From Schistosoma haematobium (lineage: Eukaryota; Platyhelminthes; Trematoda; Strigeidida; Schistosomatidae): a stretch of 64,000 bases of DNA. The notes beneath the pieces are model-generated. The model did no database searches. It was not told the origin of the DNA and was given only the letters and a program-made list of their open reading frames with translations. The position numbers and the translations under genes were made by a program. Every line of letters starts with the position of its first letter. Positions within the stretch are counted from its first letter, which is position 1. The stretch spans positions 18,509,760 through 18,573,759 of the forward strand of contig NC_067202.1 in NCBI RefSeq assembly GCF_000699445.3, in the 5' to 3' direction. Below, one piece after another: positions 35,200 to 47,187 of this stretch.

Positions 35200-36780
35200 A
35201 AGAACGAATCTGTTTGTTGAGGATTATATCAATACATATCTCATTTTATTTTCTTTCTAGCATGAATAATCAATATAGTAGTGTTCGTACTATATTTCAA
35301 ACAGGAAGACTGAAATATATCTGTGCAATATGTCAAATAACTGGTTGACCAACAACACGAAACATCCACACATGTGTAATGTTCAAAACTTGTGTGTTAT
35401 AACTCACATAAGTAACAGAAATGAACATGAATTTTAAAGTATCGTTATCTGTACATGGAATAGGATATCTCATATAGATATTCGGTGAAAATTATTTCCA
35501 ATTCTCTGTTTAATTATTCTATGTGATGTATGAAAAACACAAAACATTTTATGGCAGGTCATCTATTTCCACCTTCATATTATGATTAGAAATTGTTCCA
35601 TGATAGAATATAAAGGCTTCAGTGGATATGATCCATCCGACGAAGTAAATGTTCACGTTCCTTATGGCAGTAGGTCCACAGATTCTTCAGAATAAAACTA
35701 GTGAAAACAATTTTAAATCGGTCGACATATATTTGTTGATGTATAATATAGTGAAGTTGAAACCTGCTACAAATGATGGCAGTGAAGACCGTTTGTGACC
35801 ATTATTGAGATGCGTAATTTGTTTCACAATAGTTTGATTATCGTTTCATAACAGTGAAGTTACTGTACACAGTTTGACGTAATGAAATCATCATGAATAA
35901 TGAAGATAGCACTGGTTTACAGTATAAAGTATACATTTTAATGATGATATTGAGGGGAAATTCACGGAGTAGCTTTACGATAGGGAGTTAAGATATTTTC
36001 TACAAAGCTGATTTTCAGATGGAAGACGATCTTAATTATAAGCGGTAATATATTTATAAACAGACGTTTCAAATTTCGTAATCAGAGCAATTTTGACGTT
36101 TGATTTTGAGCAAATTAACCAATCTCCATTGATCTTAAAGAATGGTATGAAAATGTGTAGCTTAATGGTGACGGGTGCGATGCATATTCACTTGCATTGT
36201 AGAGCAAGTGAGAACATAAATGCTTATGATTTGAATGAAAACTGAGTAGCATGGTATCATATTATGGGAAACGGTTGGGAGTGTGTGATTGAACACCTGT
36301 GGAAATTTCATACACACAGTTTCCTTTATCATTTTGAAAAGAGCAAGAACAAACATTCTAGCAGAATAGCATGAATTCATTTTTATTTCGTTGGTTCTTG
36401 TCAGCTGCTTACAACCTGTGATATTTAAAATCATAATTAGATAATGGGTTTAAATCACTTACATGAAAGAGTCTGATTGGCAGTTATATTGAAGACATAT
36501 TCGTATAGTATACCAAGGGTGTAAATAAATTTAATAAACTGAATATTGTAAATATATAACTTATGTGATGAAGGAACATTGTGACAACAGTTCAAACGTT
36601 TAGAAACAAGTAAACCTTGATGGGAATCAAATGAGTAGAGTTCAGTTGATAGAATAAGATAGTTGGAATACAACTCAATGGTGTGATAAATGAAAGAAAG
36701 AGTTCAAAGCAAAGAAGAAATATTAAGATATAACAAAGGAATAATAATCAACAAGGCAAGGAATGAATAATAACCATCTC
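35200..36780. other. Unassigned intergenic sequence
   Basis: AT-rich, no long frame, no splice-consistent coding segment and no repeat found elsewhere in the window. Confidence 0.4.
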
Positions 36781-37392
36781 CTTTTGAACACATAAGTCAG
36801 GCTTTTGGCGCCTGATAGCAACTACTTTGGACTTTGGACACGCGCCCTTTTCCGTCGAAATCAAAACAAGTATTCGGGTAAATAGCGGTTCTATAATTCA
36901 TCATAAATTTAAATGTAAATCGTTACCTAAACAAATATTACCACCTGGCTATTCAACCAATAATTGTTCAATCAATCAAATCTAAATTACAAAAAATAAA
37001 GAAGTTGATAGAAGATGAGGGAAAATTACCAGTCACAACAAATGAACGTTATTCTATCGTGACTGGATAGAACACACACAAAAGGAGGAGCAAATCAATA
37101 TGGCTACGGCCAAGAACAAGTGTCAAGTGAAGCAACACAGATGAAGTTCAGGAAGAAACACAAACTTAGTGAATGCGTAAGAAAAACAAAAACTATCATA
37201 AAAAATACAAGTATTAACAATTCAAATGTAATCAAAATACAACAATGTACAACTAAGGGGATCAATAGGAACAAAGTACAAGTATATACATGGAGGGATT
37301 TTCACCAACACACAAAACCTTCAAAATGGATCTTACAACCTCCTCCTTTTGAACGCATAAATCGGGCTTTTAGCGCCTGATAGCAACTACTT
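36781..37392. repeat. Imperfect 47-bp direct repeats flanking 0.5 kb
   Basis: The stretch cttttgaacacataagtcag and its continuation to 36828 recurs with a few changes at 37346-37392 (both end gcgcctgatagcaactactt). The second copy abuts a Penelope-like coding fragment. Penelope elements often carry terminal direct repeats, so these may be remnants of one, but the pairing is only suggestive. The frame 37120-37380 between them has no known motif. Confidence 0.4.
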
Positions 37393-37657
37393 AAGCAAAC
37401 TTCAGAAGACTGGAGTTTGGCGGCTTACTAATCACCTTGAATGATTTTAGGGTATCGACCTGATGTCCTGTATCAAGAAGATGTTTGATGATTGCACTAT
37501 TTAGAGTCTTTCTTTCTCTTGTTATAAGGCTTTTTGGAACATGTTTAAAAAATCTGAGATATGCCCCGCCTTTCTGTTCGGCCAGTGTAGCTGCTTTGGC
37601 AGGTACACGTAAATTTATAAATACAATTGGCGGTAACATGAAAAGGATGCTTATCAA
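37391..37657 (-). pseudogene. Penelope-like element endonuclease C-terminal fragment
   Basis: Minus-strand frame with FFKHVPKSLITRER, NSAIIKHLLDTGH and LKSFKVISK. These align by eye with EHLPTWYIKGQRK, SSILAHLIDSGH and NSKSFRVIYR in the GIY-YIG region of the element at 55950-56330. Diverged enough to be a different PLE family. The N-terminal GIY-YIG core is missing. Confidence 0.6.
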
Positions 37658-40585
37658 CCTTCGATTGAGTTACTGAGCATGTTGTTTTATACAGAATTTG
37701 AAGTTTGGCCGCCGGAAATGATGCATTCAGAAACCTGTTGCATTGTTATTGTGGATGTCGATTGTGAGTAAACATGTCATGTATGCAGTACAGTTTCAAA
37801 ACTAACAAAGAATATTTGGAACAGAACTCTCAAACAGAAAAGTAACGTAAATGTCAAGTATCTGCACGATAAATACAAAAGTGAACAAATTGGAAGCAGT
37901 CATTTATCATATCACCTGTACACACAGAGATCGAACTTAAAATGATTAACTTCAAGGTACTCCTTTAACAGGATCAGTCTTATTCAACGTTCTCGACAGC
38001 TGAATATTTCGTTTTTGCTTGGTAGGGAAACAAGTGAGTTAAGGTTACAAAATCTCCCAAGATGCTCAACAACATGTCTAAGGAATGGGTAAGATTCATT
38101 CTCAGATAAGCATGGAGGGTCATGTTTCGAAATATGTCCAAACACTGAAAATTGATGGACTTAATTGGTTTGATATTAGTTGGTAGTAATGATATTTGCT
38201 TTCAATGCAATAGTCACAATGTATTCATCAAAATTAAAAAATGAATAAACTCGTTTCAATTTGTTTCAAAGTCATGTTGACATATTTTGCTGTATATCAT
38301 CAGTTATAAAACTGTCGTCACCATGTGAGACAGAGTTTTGATGTGACATATATGAAGAGTAGCTTTTGGAGATGCAGATGTTTGCCTGAGTAGATTAAAA
38401 GCCATAAACGTTTCACATATGATTATAGCAAATTAACTGACATAGAGTGTGTTTTGAACGAAATGATTTTAGGATGCCTGGACATTAATGGAATATCAAG
38501 TTTTCATTGAACGTCTTGCTTATGCACACCGTTGATCATCTTGTTAACAAAACGTTTCTTACTTGTCGATCGTTGATGTCTATTCACCCTATCAGAAGTA
38601 GTGATCATAATATCACATCACCAATGCTAACTGTTTTGAAATGCTGGGTTGGGCTTAACAGAGCACAGCCACATTTCCAGCATTTAATTAAACTTGCATC
38701 ACCCATTTGTTAAACACACACTTATTATTCTACAGTTCGTATAAAGCAGACCTTTTGATTGTTTCTGAGTCATTTATTTGTTTGTATGCTTGTCTATTTT
38801 TAAGTCGGCGTATGTTGCTGCATGCTCGTTAATTTTAGTTGTTGTCACAATTACTCAACTTGTTTCTCCGTCTTACTAAATAACTGGAGCATCACTCGTT
38901 TTCAAATACAATTTACACGTTTGACATCGTATCTAACTGAATTGGTTTACGAAATATAAACATCCGAAAAATTCGTATTCAATGTTCTAAATGCGCATTG
39001 TTACCAATACGTTTTGATGATCAAGTTTAAACAATATGAGTAGAATATATTTCTGTCTATTTCATAAAGGATTTCATCAAACTAGTACAAAATGGCATGA
39101 TTTTCGATTGTTTCATCAGAACTCTATTAAATATTGGCCACAAAAGATTATTCTGGTTTAATTAATTGTTCGCTATTCGTAATCGTGTGCAGACAAAACA
39201 TTCATTATATTCATTGTCATCAGTGTTACGTCCAGGTATTTGCTCGTTCCCTTATTGAAGTACAGTGTATCGATCTATTTGCAATTTACGAACCCAAATC
39301 AATAAAAGAACGAAACTCCAATTTGGGTACCAAAGTTTATTCGCAATTCACAAACAGTCGACCAAAATGTCGTCCTGACAACAATAATTATAAAGATTAC
39401 AAAACCAACCATCAATTTTGTAGGTTCCCGGAGTAAAAACTTCCAATTACCAAACCAAAGACAAACAGAAACCAAAATGTCCGAGAATAATGATATAAAC
39501 AAACAAGTTCAGAAGTTAATTAAAATAAATACATCCAAAAACAGTGCAATTAATCATATACAATAAAAAGTTTTTAATCAGTCAAATGTCTTCAGTTCTC
39601 TCGTAACAATCAGCAAGACAGTTTTTATGAATTTTCATGTTTTATTTATCGGCTTGTAGTAGTATTTATTATTATTTAGGTTGTTTCATAGCTCTTATGC
39701 ACCAACGTTTATACTTCCATCGTAATTTTAGGAAAACATGGCTAATGTAAAAAACTAGTTGTCATGTCAGTCATAAGGTCTGCTGCTTCCAGTATTTTCA
39801 TACTGTTGTAACGCGTGTGTGTGACTGCAGGTTTTTGATACGCAGCGTATTTATCGATCGCCTCTGTGACAGTGGACACGTAAACACGGACGGACGACCT
39901 AGAGCGCTGATTGGTCCCGCTTCGCAGTCTGTCCCAGCCAGTTGAGTGAAGAACGCAAGTCACAGCCTCTGAGTTATGAATCATTATATTTCAAACATAC
40001 TTTGTTTATATACCAATCAAGCATACCACATCGTACCATAAAATAGGAAACAACATTTACAAAATATTTAACCAGTGAAATAAACATCGACCAATAGGAA
40101 ATGTACATTTAAGGTCCAAGGACACCGTAGACTTAACACGATAATTATTGGTATATTTTTCCGACTATCCTAACACATACATCATGATGTTCGATTTTAC
40201 TCACTATTTTAATAAATACGATGTAAATGTTTACAAATATCTCTTCATTCATTGTAGTATGTTTGTAGTTGTATGAAGTGAATAAATATATCTTATCATG
40301 AAAGGGTTTGGGGGTGATGGTGATCAAAAGTAATATATATGACCAGTTCAAGTGAGAGCTTGTACAGTTTGTGAAGTATCCTAAATATAGTAGATCATCT
40401 AGAGTAATGGTGAAACTCCATGTTTATACTGAAATGAAAATTGCAGTCTGTACCTTGGTGAATGTCTTTCTTAAGCCTCATGGAGTTTCAAACTTCCAAT
40501 CTGCAATCACCTGGCAGTAGGCAGTGGTTTCAAGATCATAGCTCACTGCAACCCCAAGATCCTCCAGCCGAACTGCAAATACAGG
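37658..40585. other. Unassigned intergenic sequence
   Basis: No recognised gene. The patch 39770-39960 is richer in G+C than its surroundings and could be retroelement UTR or LTR material, without a motif to prove it. Short frames at 38507, 39134 and 39742 are not supported by any domain or by a second copy. Confidence 0.35.
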
Positions 40586-40589
40586 CAAT

Positions 40590-40765
40590 GGGTGCCGTCG
40601 AACGAACTAGACCTTGCAGATGATCTGGCTCTCCTATCGCACACGCATCAAGAAATGCAGAAGACGACTAGTGTAGCAGCAGCCTAAGCAGCTGTGTATC
40701 CTAACATACACAAAGGGAAACGCAAGGTTCTCCGTCACAACACATCATGAACCAACCAAATCATA
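40590..40765 (+). mobile_element. RTE reverse transcriptase fragment
   Basis: Reading + gives L-A-D-D-L-A-L-L-S-H-T-H-Q-E-M-Q and NIHKGKRK, matching FADDLAFLSQTQQRMQ and NIHKGKSK of the RTE copies at 26.7 and 42.7 kb. The catalytic Phe is replaced by Leu and there is a stop shortly after. A short dead fragment. Confidence 0.7.
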
Positions 40766-40894
40766 CATAGCAGAGAATACTTCGGGGTATATAAAAACCA
40801 GGCGATAAACTCCCGAGCCGGCGAGTAAATGCAGCCGTACTCGCCGGCCAAATAGTCAACCGCAGACCCCCAATCACGGCAAGACTACGCCGAC

Positions 40895-41690
40895 TGGCAC
40901 CGGACAAGTTGGCTTTCGCTAAACGTGAGTTTGATAATTTACTAGCTACTGGTATAAGTTATCATGCTCAAAGTCCCTGGGCCTCTCCTCTTTACATGGT
41001 GCGCAAGAAGGACGAAGTTAGTTGGAGACCATGCGGCGACTACCGAGCATTAAACGTAGTTACACGCTTTGATAGTCACACCATTTCCCACATACACGAC
41101 ATCAAGGCACCGCTCGAAGGCACGACTATCTTCTCTAAGATCCATATGGTACGAGCATATCATCAGATCCCAGTCGCTGTTGAAGATATCGAAAAAAATG
41201 TTATCACGACTCCTTTCGGTTTGTTTGAGTTCCTACGAATATCATTTGGATTACGGAATGCTGCTCAAACTTTCCAAAGGTTTATCGATAGCAAAGTACA
41301 AGGCATCTCTCGGTCAACTTCTACGGACGTTTTATCCCACACGCGGCAGAACGGTTACGACCATTAACCGATTTATTTCGCGTTAATCCACGCAAATTAG
41401 AATTGAACGAATTCGCACGTATTGCATTATCAGAGATCAAAACGGCTCTGACATAAGTTACACTTCTCGCTCATCCTGACCCATCAGCCATGCTTAGTAT
41501 AGCGATTGATGCGTCCGATATTGCGATAGGAGCTGTTATGCAACAGAACAACTCCGGTAGTTGGCAACCTCTCCAAATTTTCTCACAACGCCCCACTCCC
41601 ACGGAGACGAGATGCAGCGCTTTTTGTTGAGAGCTACTAGCAGCCTGCTGTGCAATCAAACATTTCCGGCAAGCAGTGAAGAAAAGCATC
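40895..41690 (+). mobile_element. Ty3/gypsy LTR retrotransposon pol fragment
   Basis: The frame at 40909-41367 carries the front half of a gypsy RT: SPWASPLYMVRKKD, WRPCGDYRALN, IFSKIHMVRAYHQIPV and TTPFGLFEFLRISFGLRNAAQTFQRF. Just after Q-R-F-I-D-S the Y-x-D-D catalytic block is missing and the sequence jumps to a connection region (V-N-P-R-K-L-like) and an RNase H start (LSIAIDASDIAIGAVMQQ) at about 41495-41560, with stops. No LTRs were found at its borders; RTE sequence abuts both sides. Dead internal-deletion fragment. Confidence 0.8.
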
Positions 41691-41745
41691 TGAACCAACA
41701 AACGTAAACATGTGAAAGATTTAGCAATGATGGCGGAAAAGGCTG

Positions 41746-42033
41746 TTAAGTCAGAATATCTCCCACTGTTGCAAACAAAGTTCTGTTCTTGAATAATGAA
41801 TTCAGGGGTGACAGGGCATCTAAGACACCAAAGAACAAACGTACAAATCCTTAAAAAAGTCTTTTCTAATACACAGCTTCAAACTGTTTATCTACCATGA
41901 AAGTCATTCAGGGAAGTCTTAAGATTCATTTGCTACCTCTGGCCATCTCAATATTGATCAACAAGTTTGCTTACTCTCGTGAAGCAGTTTGGGGCTGTAC
42001 CTGATGAACGAATATCCGAGCACCACTCTGTAT
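41746..42033 (+). mobile_element. S unit inserted in RTE, with 10-bp target duplication
   Basis: gaaaaggctg occurs at 41736-41745 and again at 42034-42043, directly flanking 288 bp that match the S units at 25426, 44350 and 63297. RTE linker coding sequence (V-K-D-L-A-M-M-A-E-K-A) leads in and continues on the far side, so the RTE acts as a clean empty-site reference. Size and lack of coding suggest a SINE, MITE or solo LTR, but ends do not show an obvious inverted repeat. Confidence 0.7.
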
Positions 42034-43768
42034 GAAAAGGCTGCAAGATAATGAAACATGTGACAACTGTATGACACGACATAGAAACTCTCTGGAAATC
42101 ACCGTAAACCAGAACGATAAGTGAAAATCAAGGATGGCGAGGTAATCATCGACATTGATTAACAACGAAACAGGTGAATAGAACTATTGAATCAACCAGC
42201 CACACTGAACCCACCCAACATCGAAGCAGCACCCACGGACGTCCCAATCGATGTTTGCCCGTCAACAATGGGAGAAATCAGCATGGCCGTCAGGCATATC
42301 AAGAGTGGCAAAGCAGCAAGACTAGACAAAATTTTAGCAGAGGCACTGAAAGCAGACGTAGCAGTGACTGCAAGGATACTCCACATTCTCTTCCTCAAGA
42401 ACTGACATGAAGAACAAGTACCAACAGACTAGAAAGAAGGACATCTGATCAAGATACCAAAGAAAGGCGATCTCAACAACTGTGATAACTACAAGAAACG
42501 TATTCAACAGGTTATTGGCAAACGGAATGAAGGACTGCGTAGACGCCCAACTTCGTGACCAACAGGCAGGATTCCGTAAGGATAGATCGTGTATAGACCA
42601 AATCGCAACTCTACGGATCATTGTGGAACAATCAATTGAATGGAATTCACCAATCTACATCAACTTCATTGACTACGAAAAGGCATTTGATAGCGTGGAC
42701 AGAACAGCACTTTGGAAGATTCTTCCTTGCACTACGGCGTACCCAAGAACATAGTCAGTACCATACAGAATTTCTGTGATGGATTAAACAACAAAATCGC
42801 GAATAGAGGACAGTTGACAAAGTCGTTCGAGGTGAAGACTGATGTCAGGCAAGGTTGTTTACTCTCACCCTTTCTCTTTCTCCTGATGATCGACTGGATA
42901 ATGAAAACATCAACATCTGAAGGGAAACACGGGATACAGTGGACATCTAAGATGCAGTTAGACGACCTAAACTTCGCAGATGATCTGGCCTTTCTATCCC
43001 AAACGCAACAACGAATGCAGGAGAAGACGACCAGAGTAGCAGCAGCCTCAGCATCAGTAGGTCTCAATATACACAAAGGGAAAAGCAAGATTCCCCGATA
43101 CAACATAGCATGCACCAATCCAATCACAATTGACGGAGAAGATTTGGAAGTTGTAAAAACCTTTACGTATTTGGGCAGCATCATTGATGAACACAGTGGA
43201 TCTGATGCAGACGTGAAGTAGCAGATCGGCAAAGCAAGGGCGGTATATTTACAGCTGAAGAACATGTACAACTCAAAACAAATGTCAACCAACACCAGGG
43301 TCAGGATTATCAACACAAATGTCAAGACAGTTCTACTGTATGGGGAGAAACCTGGGAACCACGAAAGCCATCATCCAGAAGATACAGGTGTTTAATAACA
43401 GTTGTCTACGCAAAATACTTCGGATCCGTTGGCCAGACACTATTAGCAACAACCTACTGTAGCATAGAACAAACCAGATACCAGAGGAGGGAGAAATCAG
43501 GAAGAAGCGCTGGAAGTGGATAGCACACGCATTGAGGAAAGCACCCAACTGTATCACAAGACAAGCCCTCACATGGAATCCTGCAGGCCAAAGGAAAGGT
43601 GGGAGACCAAAGAACACATTACGCCGGGAACTGGAAATAGACACGAGAAAATGAACAAGAATTGGATGGAACTAGAAAAGAAGGCCCAGGACAGAGTGGG
43701 TTGGAGAATGGTGGTCGGCGGACTATACTCCGATCGTAGTAACAGGCGTAAGTATGTAACTAAGTAAG
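42034..43768 (+). mobile_element. RTE-type (SR2-like) retrotransposon, copy B
   Basis: Near-identical inverted counterpart of copy A, uninterrupted by CR1. Frames on + are 42187-42405, 42482-42754, 42712-43221 and 43516-43767, carrying the same motifs ([47 protein letters not shown] end). It shares the early stop after QVPTD and has a private stop at 43219-43221, where copy A reads through. The antisense frames here, up to 197 codons, are shadows. Confidence 0.8.
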
Positions 43769-44349
43769 GTATCTTTTCGATTGACTGAACCAATATTCTC
43801 ATTGAGATCAGTGATGAAGTAGAGATGGAAGACTGGTATAAAAAGTAGTGAAATTGAATGATTAACTGTTCAGGAATGTGACTCTTGTAACGATAGAATA
43901 ATAGCCAATTCAGTATCAATTAAGAGAAGACACCAAACAAAAAATGTTAGAACTAATGGTGATTCGCTGAAAAATAGAATGAAGACGTTTAGGAGAGTAA
44001 ATTTTTCTTCTCAACAATATCAATTTTTGAAGTTGTACAAACCCATTTATAGGTAACTATTTTGTATGTAGTATTCTGTGGTAAAGTATAGTGCGTTGAT
44101 TAAGTTATCGAAGATAGTCAAACTTGCTTGAGTGGAAGTCAATCAAAGTGAGGCCGAACGAGCTATATATAAACTTTCATGAGTAAGGCGCTGTGAGTTG
44201 GAGAAGGAATTCAATCCATTCTCTATCTCCGTGAGACGCAGAATATGAAATGAAGACGAAATTGATGATGAACTGAATAAAATCCGACAAACGCTTCTGA
44301 AATTTTTTCTTCAACCCATGGGCATTGAAAGCAATCTGAAACCGGGATG

Positions 44350-44639
44350 TTAAGTCAGAATTTCTCCCACTGTTGCAAACAAAGTTCTGTTCTTGAATAA
44401 TGAATTCAGGGGTGACAGGGCATCTAAGACACCAAAGAACAAACGTACAAATCCTTCAAATAAGTTTTTTCTAATACACTGCTCCAAACTGTTTTATCTA
44501 CCATGAAAGTCATTCAGGGAAGTCTTAAGAATCATTTGCTACCTCTGGCCATCTCAATATTGATCAACAAGTTTGCTTACTCTCGTGAAGCAGTTTGTGG
44601 CTGTACCTGATGAACAAATATCCGAGCACCAGTCTGTAT
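44350..44639 (+). mobile_element. S unit, 290 bp
   Basis: Same sequence and same flanks as the inverted copy at 25426-25715, so it is the same insertion carried on the other arm. Confidence 0.6.
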
Positions 44640-44689
44640 GATTATTTAAAGGAATAAACAAATCAATCAACAACTCAGTTGTCAAACAC

Positions 44690-44875
44690 AGTCGATTCAG
44701 TTCACATCCATCACGCGAATCTCCGTTCAAATTCCCTTACACAATATGTAGAACAGGCTCAAAAGCTTTGGATGAGGCCGAAGCTATAGCAGGAGGCGAG
44801 GATTCACGTTTAATCGATTATTCATCAACGGCCTTATCATCCAATCGAATGCTACAAATTAGAATTGCTGATTAA
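44690..44875 (+). pseudogene. Conserved coding-like fragment, frame-shifted copy
   Basis: Counterpart of 25189-25386. One A is missing in the run after caggct, so the frame breaks between EQAQK and the D-E-A-E-A block. A Tyr-Tyr codon pair is also altered. Broken while the opposite arm copy is open. Confidence 0.45.
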
Positions 44876-44939
44876 TACAGTCGTATTCCTCTTCACCTCC
44901 TTCTCTCCATCATCACCTTTTAAGAAGACAGTTATCTCC

Positions 44940-46140
44940 ATCTTTTGTTTCATAGATTGTTGCTTTGAACACTGCCGATACTATTACACAACGTAGATAT
45001 CTTATGACTGTCTGCTACGTCGACAATTGACCAAACCTATTTTATTCAGCACTCAAAGACTTAGATTACCATGAAATAACACCTCTCCATTTATAAATTA
45101 TTGCTTCAAATACTTGAAGGTTCTTGATTATCTCGACTATTCATATGCGCAACACAATTTCATCTCGATTGAATCCCGCATAAATAAGTCTGATCATCTG
45201 CGATAATTCTGCAACACCCATCTCTTATATCACACACTAATACATGCAAAAACATAATCTGTAAATACAATCGTGCAAATTCAGGAGTCGATATTGTCAA
45301 GAAGATAAGTTTCTTCATGAAACATCTTCATTAGTTTTATTGACGATTAGTGATATTCAATGATACAGCGACGCATGATTTCAGTTCCATAATGATTATC
45401 ATTGATTGCTTGTTAGTTTATCTATTTGTATTTCGTCTTCTCTACTTTGATCAAGCTGGCATTCATGTTTCACTTCTCTACTTCATTTGAGACCACAATG
45501 TGTTTGGTAAGTAAAAGATATGGTTGGACGGATTTGGAAGATAACATCGGTCGACAGGAACACATTATTCTCGATGAACAGTCTTTACTTGGCTTGAACA
45601 CATCATGTACTTCTAACGTCCTCCTAAATCTAACCACGTTAGGGACTGTCACTTGACGATTCAGTCAAGTTTACTTAGTTGAATATTGCACATGATCATC
45701 GCATCTACTTCAATTCTACTCATCTAATATGCGTTGTCTCACAAGAAATATTCTTTTAAAAATAACACTGAAATAGTAGTGCCAAACATCGGAATATTTC
45801 TGGTGACCTCAGTTGTTTGTAGAAATTCCAATGATTATACTTTCTCTTCATCTATCACCTCATTATATTTAATTATTCAAATCATATGGTATTGTCTATT
45901 GTGTAGTGGGCGTGATATGAAACTTTGTTAGAATAATGAATACCGCTTTCTCATTATGTGTTTATGTGACTGACAGTCATCTACATACACACAGAACAGA
46001 GATGAATGGAGTTCTCATTTTTCAAACATTCCTGCTTTTGTGAAAAGCAAGTAAATTGAAAACAAATATTTTGGCAGTCAATTCATAGTTAGTCTCGCTT
46101 CAGCTATGAATAAGCACTGTAACCATTTACTATCTAAACT
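44940..46140 (+). repeat. Dispersed repeat R, copy R3
   Basis: Direct copy of 1945-3170 of R1, ending where similarity switches to the upstream flank of the gene. R1, R2, R3 and R4 alternate in orientation so that each gene sits inside an inverted pair. Confidence 0.75.
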
Positions 46141-46530
46141 GCAGTGAGTTTAATGGTCGTTTTTTCGTAGAATCATTAATACTTGCAACCATATTTGCAG
46201 TATGGTTTTGTTAAGCTATCTATTTAAATCATGAGTCCATGAATAGTACCTTATCATTAGAAACGTAGAGCACTGGACCATTATATAACATACATCGATT
46301 CTGATATCTTTGAAAGACTTATCAATCCCCACAACCCTACCTTGGTGATTATCGTGTGCTCACTGTTAACTAGCTCCTTCTGGGGATTCTCGGAGTTCTT
46401 GTGAGCAAATGTGACCAGTCGAGTTATTCCTTTCAGGCAGAGACATGTATCTATCTCAGACATTGGTGTGTAGTTGCTTATCCTCGTGGATTTGTTGAAA
46501 TTAGACACCGACACTATTGAATGTCAAATA

Positions 46531-46672
46531 AGTGGTCTAGAGGTTAAGGATTGGCGCGCCAGACCAAAGATGCTGTGTTTGAATCCCGCGTGCAAAATTG
46601 TGGATGCGCACTGCCGAAAAGTTTCTCACTAAGACGAAGCAGTTGTTCAGTGCCTCCAGGTTTTCAATAATA
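46531..46672 (+). mobile_element. tRNA-derived SINE, Sm-alpha-like, copy B
   Basis: Same insertion as 6651-6795. Here the B box (gtttgaatccc) is closer to consensus, while the GAAA of the hammerhead core has changed to GAAG. The CTGANGA element is missing here too, so no active ribozyme is expected. Confidence 0.6.
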
Positions 46673-47134
46673 GTTTAATATTCATCAAATAATATTCTCA
46701 ATTGAAGTAAAGTTCAAATGTTTGTGCCTTTTTTGACATCCAATTGAAACAATTTGTGCCACTTTGATTTTAACCAATCAAGTCAAATTAATGCGTCATT
46801 GACAGCCCATTAACAGGTTGTTACGCGTAACAAAGTGTTTGTTCGTGAACACATGAGCATATATTTTGAACTACAAATAAACCAATCACTTATTTTAAAG
46901 TATTGCCAATCATATCCAAAAGCATTTTCATCAACGGCTGTCAGGAATTTCAACCAATGGTGGATAAATATCTGCCTATGTCCTCGATAGCTACAAAGAT
47001 ATTGGATAATAATGGATTCATCTAGCGAAATGATTGGTTAACAATGAAGAGATGATTTTATGAAATTAGATCTTTGCGATGGTTACTTTGAATCATAGAA
47101 AGTCAGAAAGAAACAAACATACACCTGAAAAATC

Positions 47135-47141
47135 TATATAA
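47135..47141 (+). promoter_or_regulatory. TATA box of gene B
   Basis: TATATAA in the same position relative to the ATG (47188) as in gene A, preceded by the 154-bp identical block at 46871-47024. Confidence 0.6.
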
Positions 47142-47187
47142 ACCTAACAAGTTCTGGTAAGATAATTATACTATTTTGAACGGAAAG

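Larger units (their letters stand above)
42150..46140 (-). repeat. Right arm of the 4-kb inverted repeat
   Basis: Reverse complement of 23940-27925. Similarity ends near 46140, where this arm becomes collinear in direct orientation with the sequence upstream of gene A (6260 onward). That switch marks a recombination junction. 43770-44349 inside it has no recognised gene. Confidence 0.8.

Noticed and set aside
39742..39984. 80-codon minus-strand frame in a GC-richer patch
   Set aside because: No motif, no second copy in the window and no splice evidence. Possibly retroelement UTR, but unsupported.
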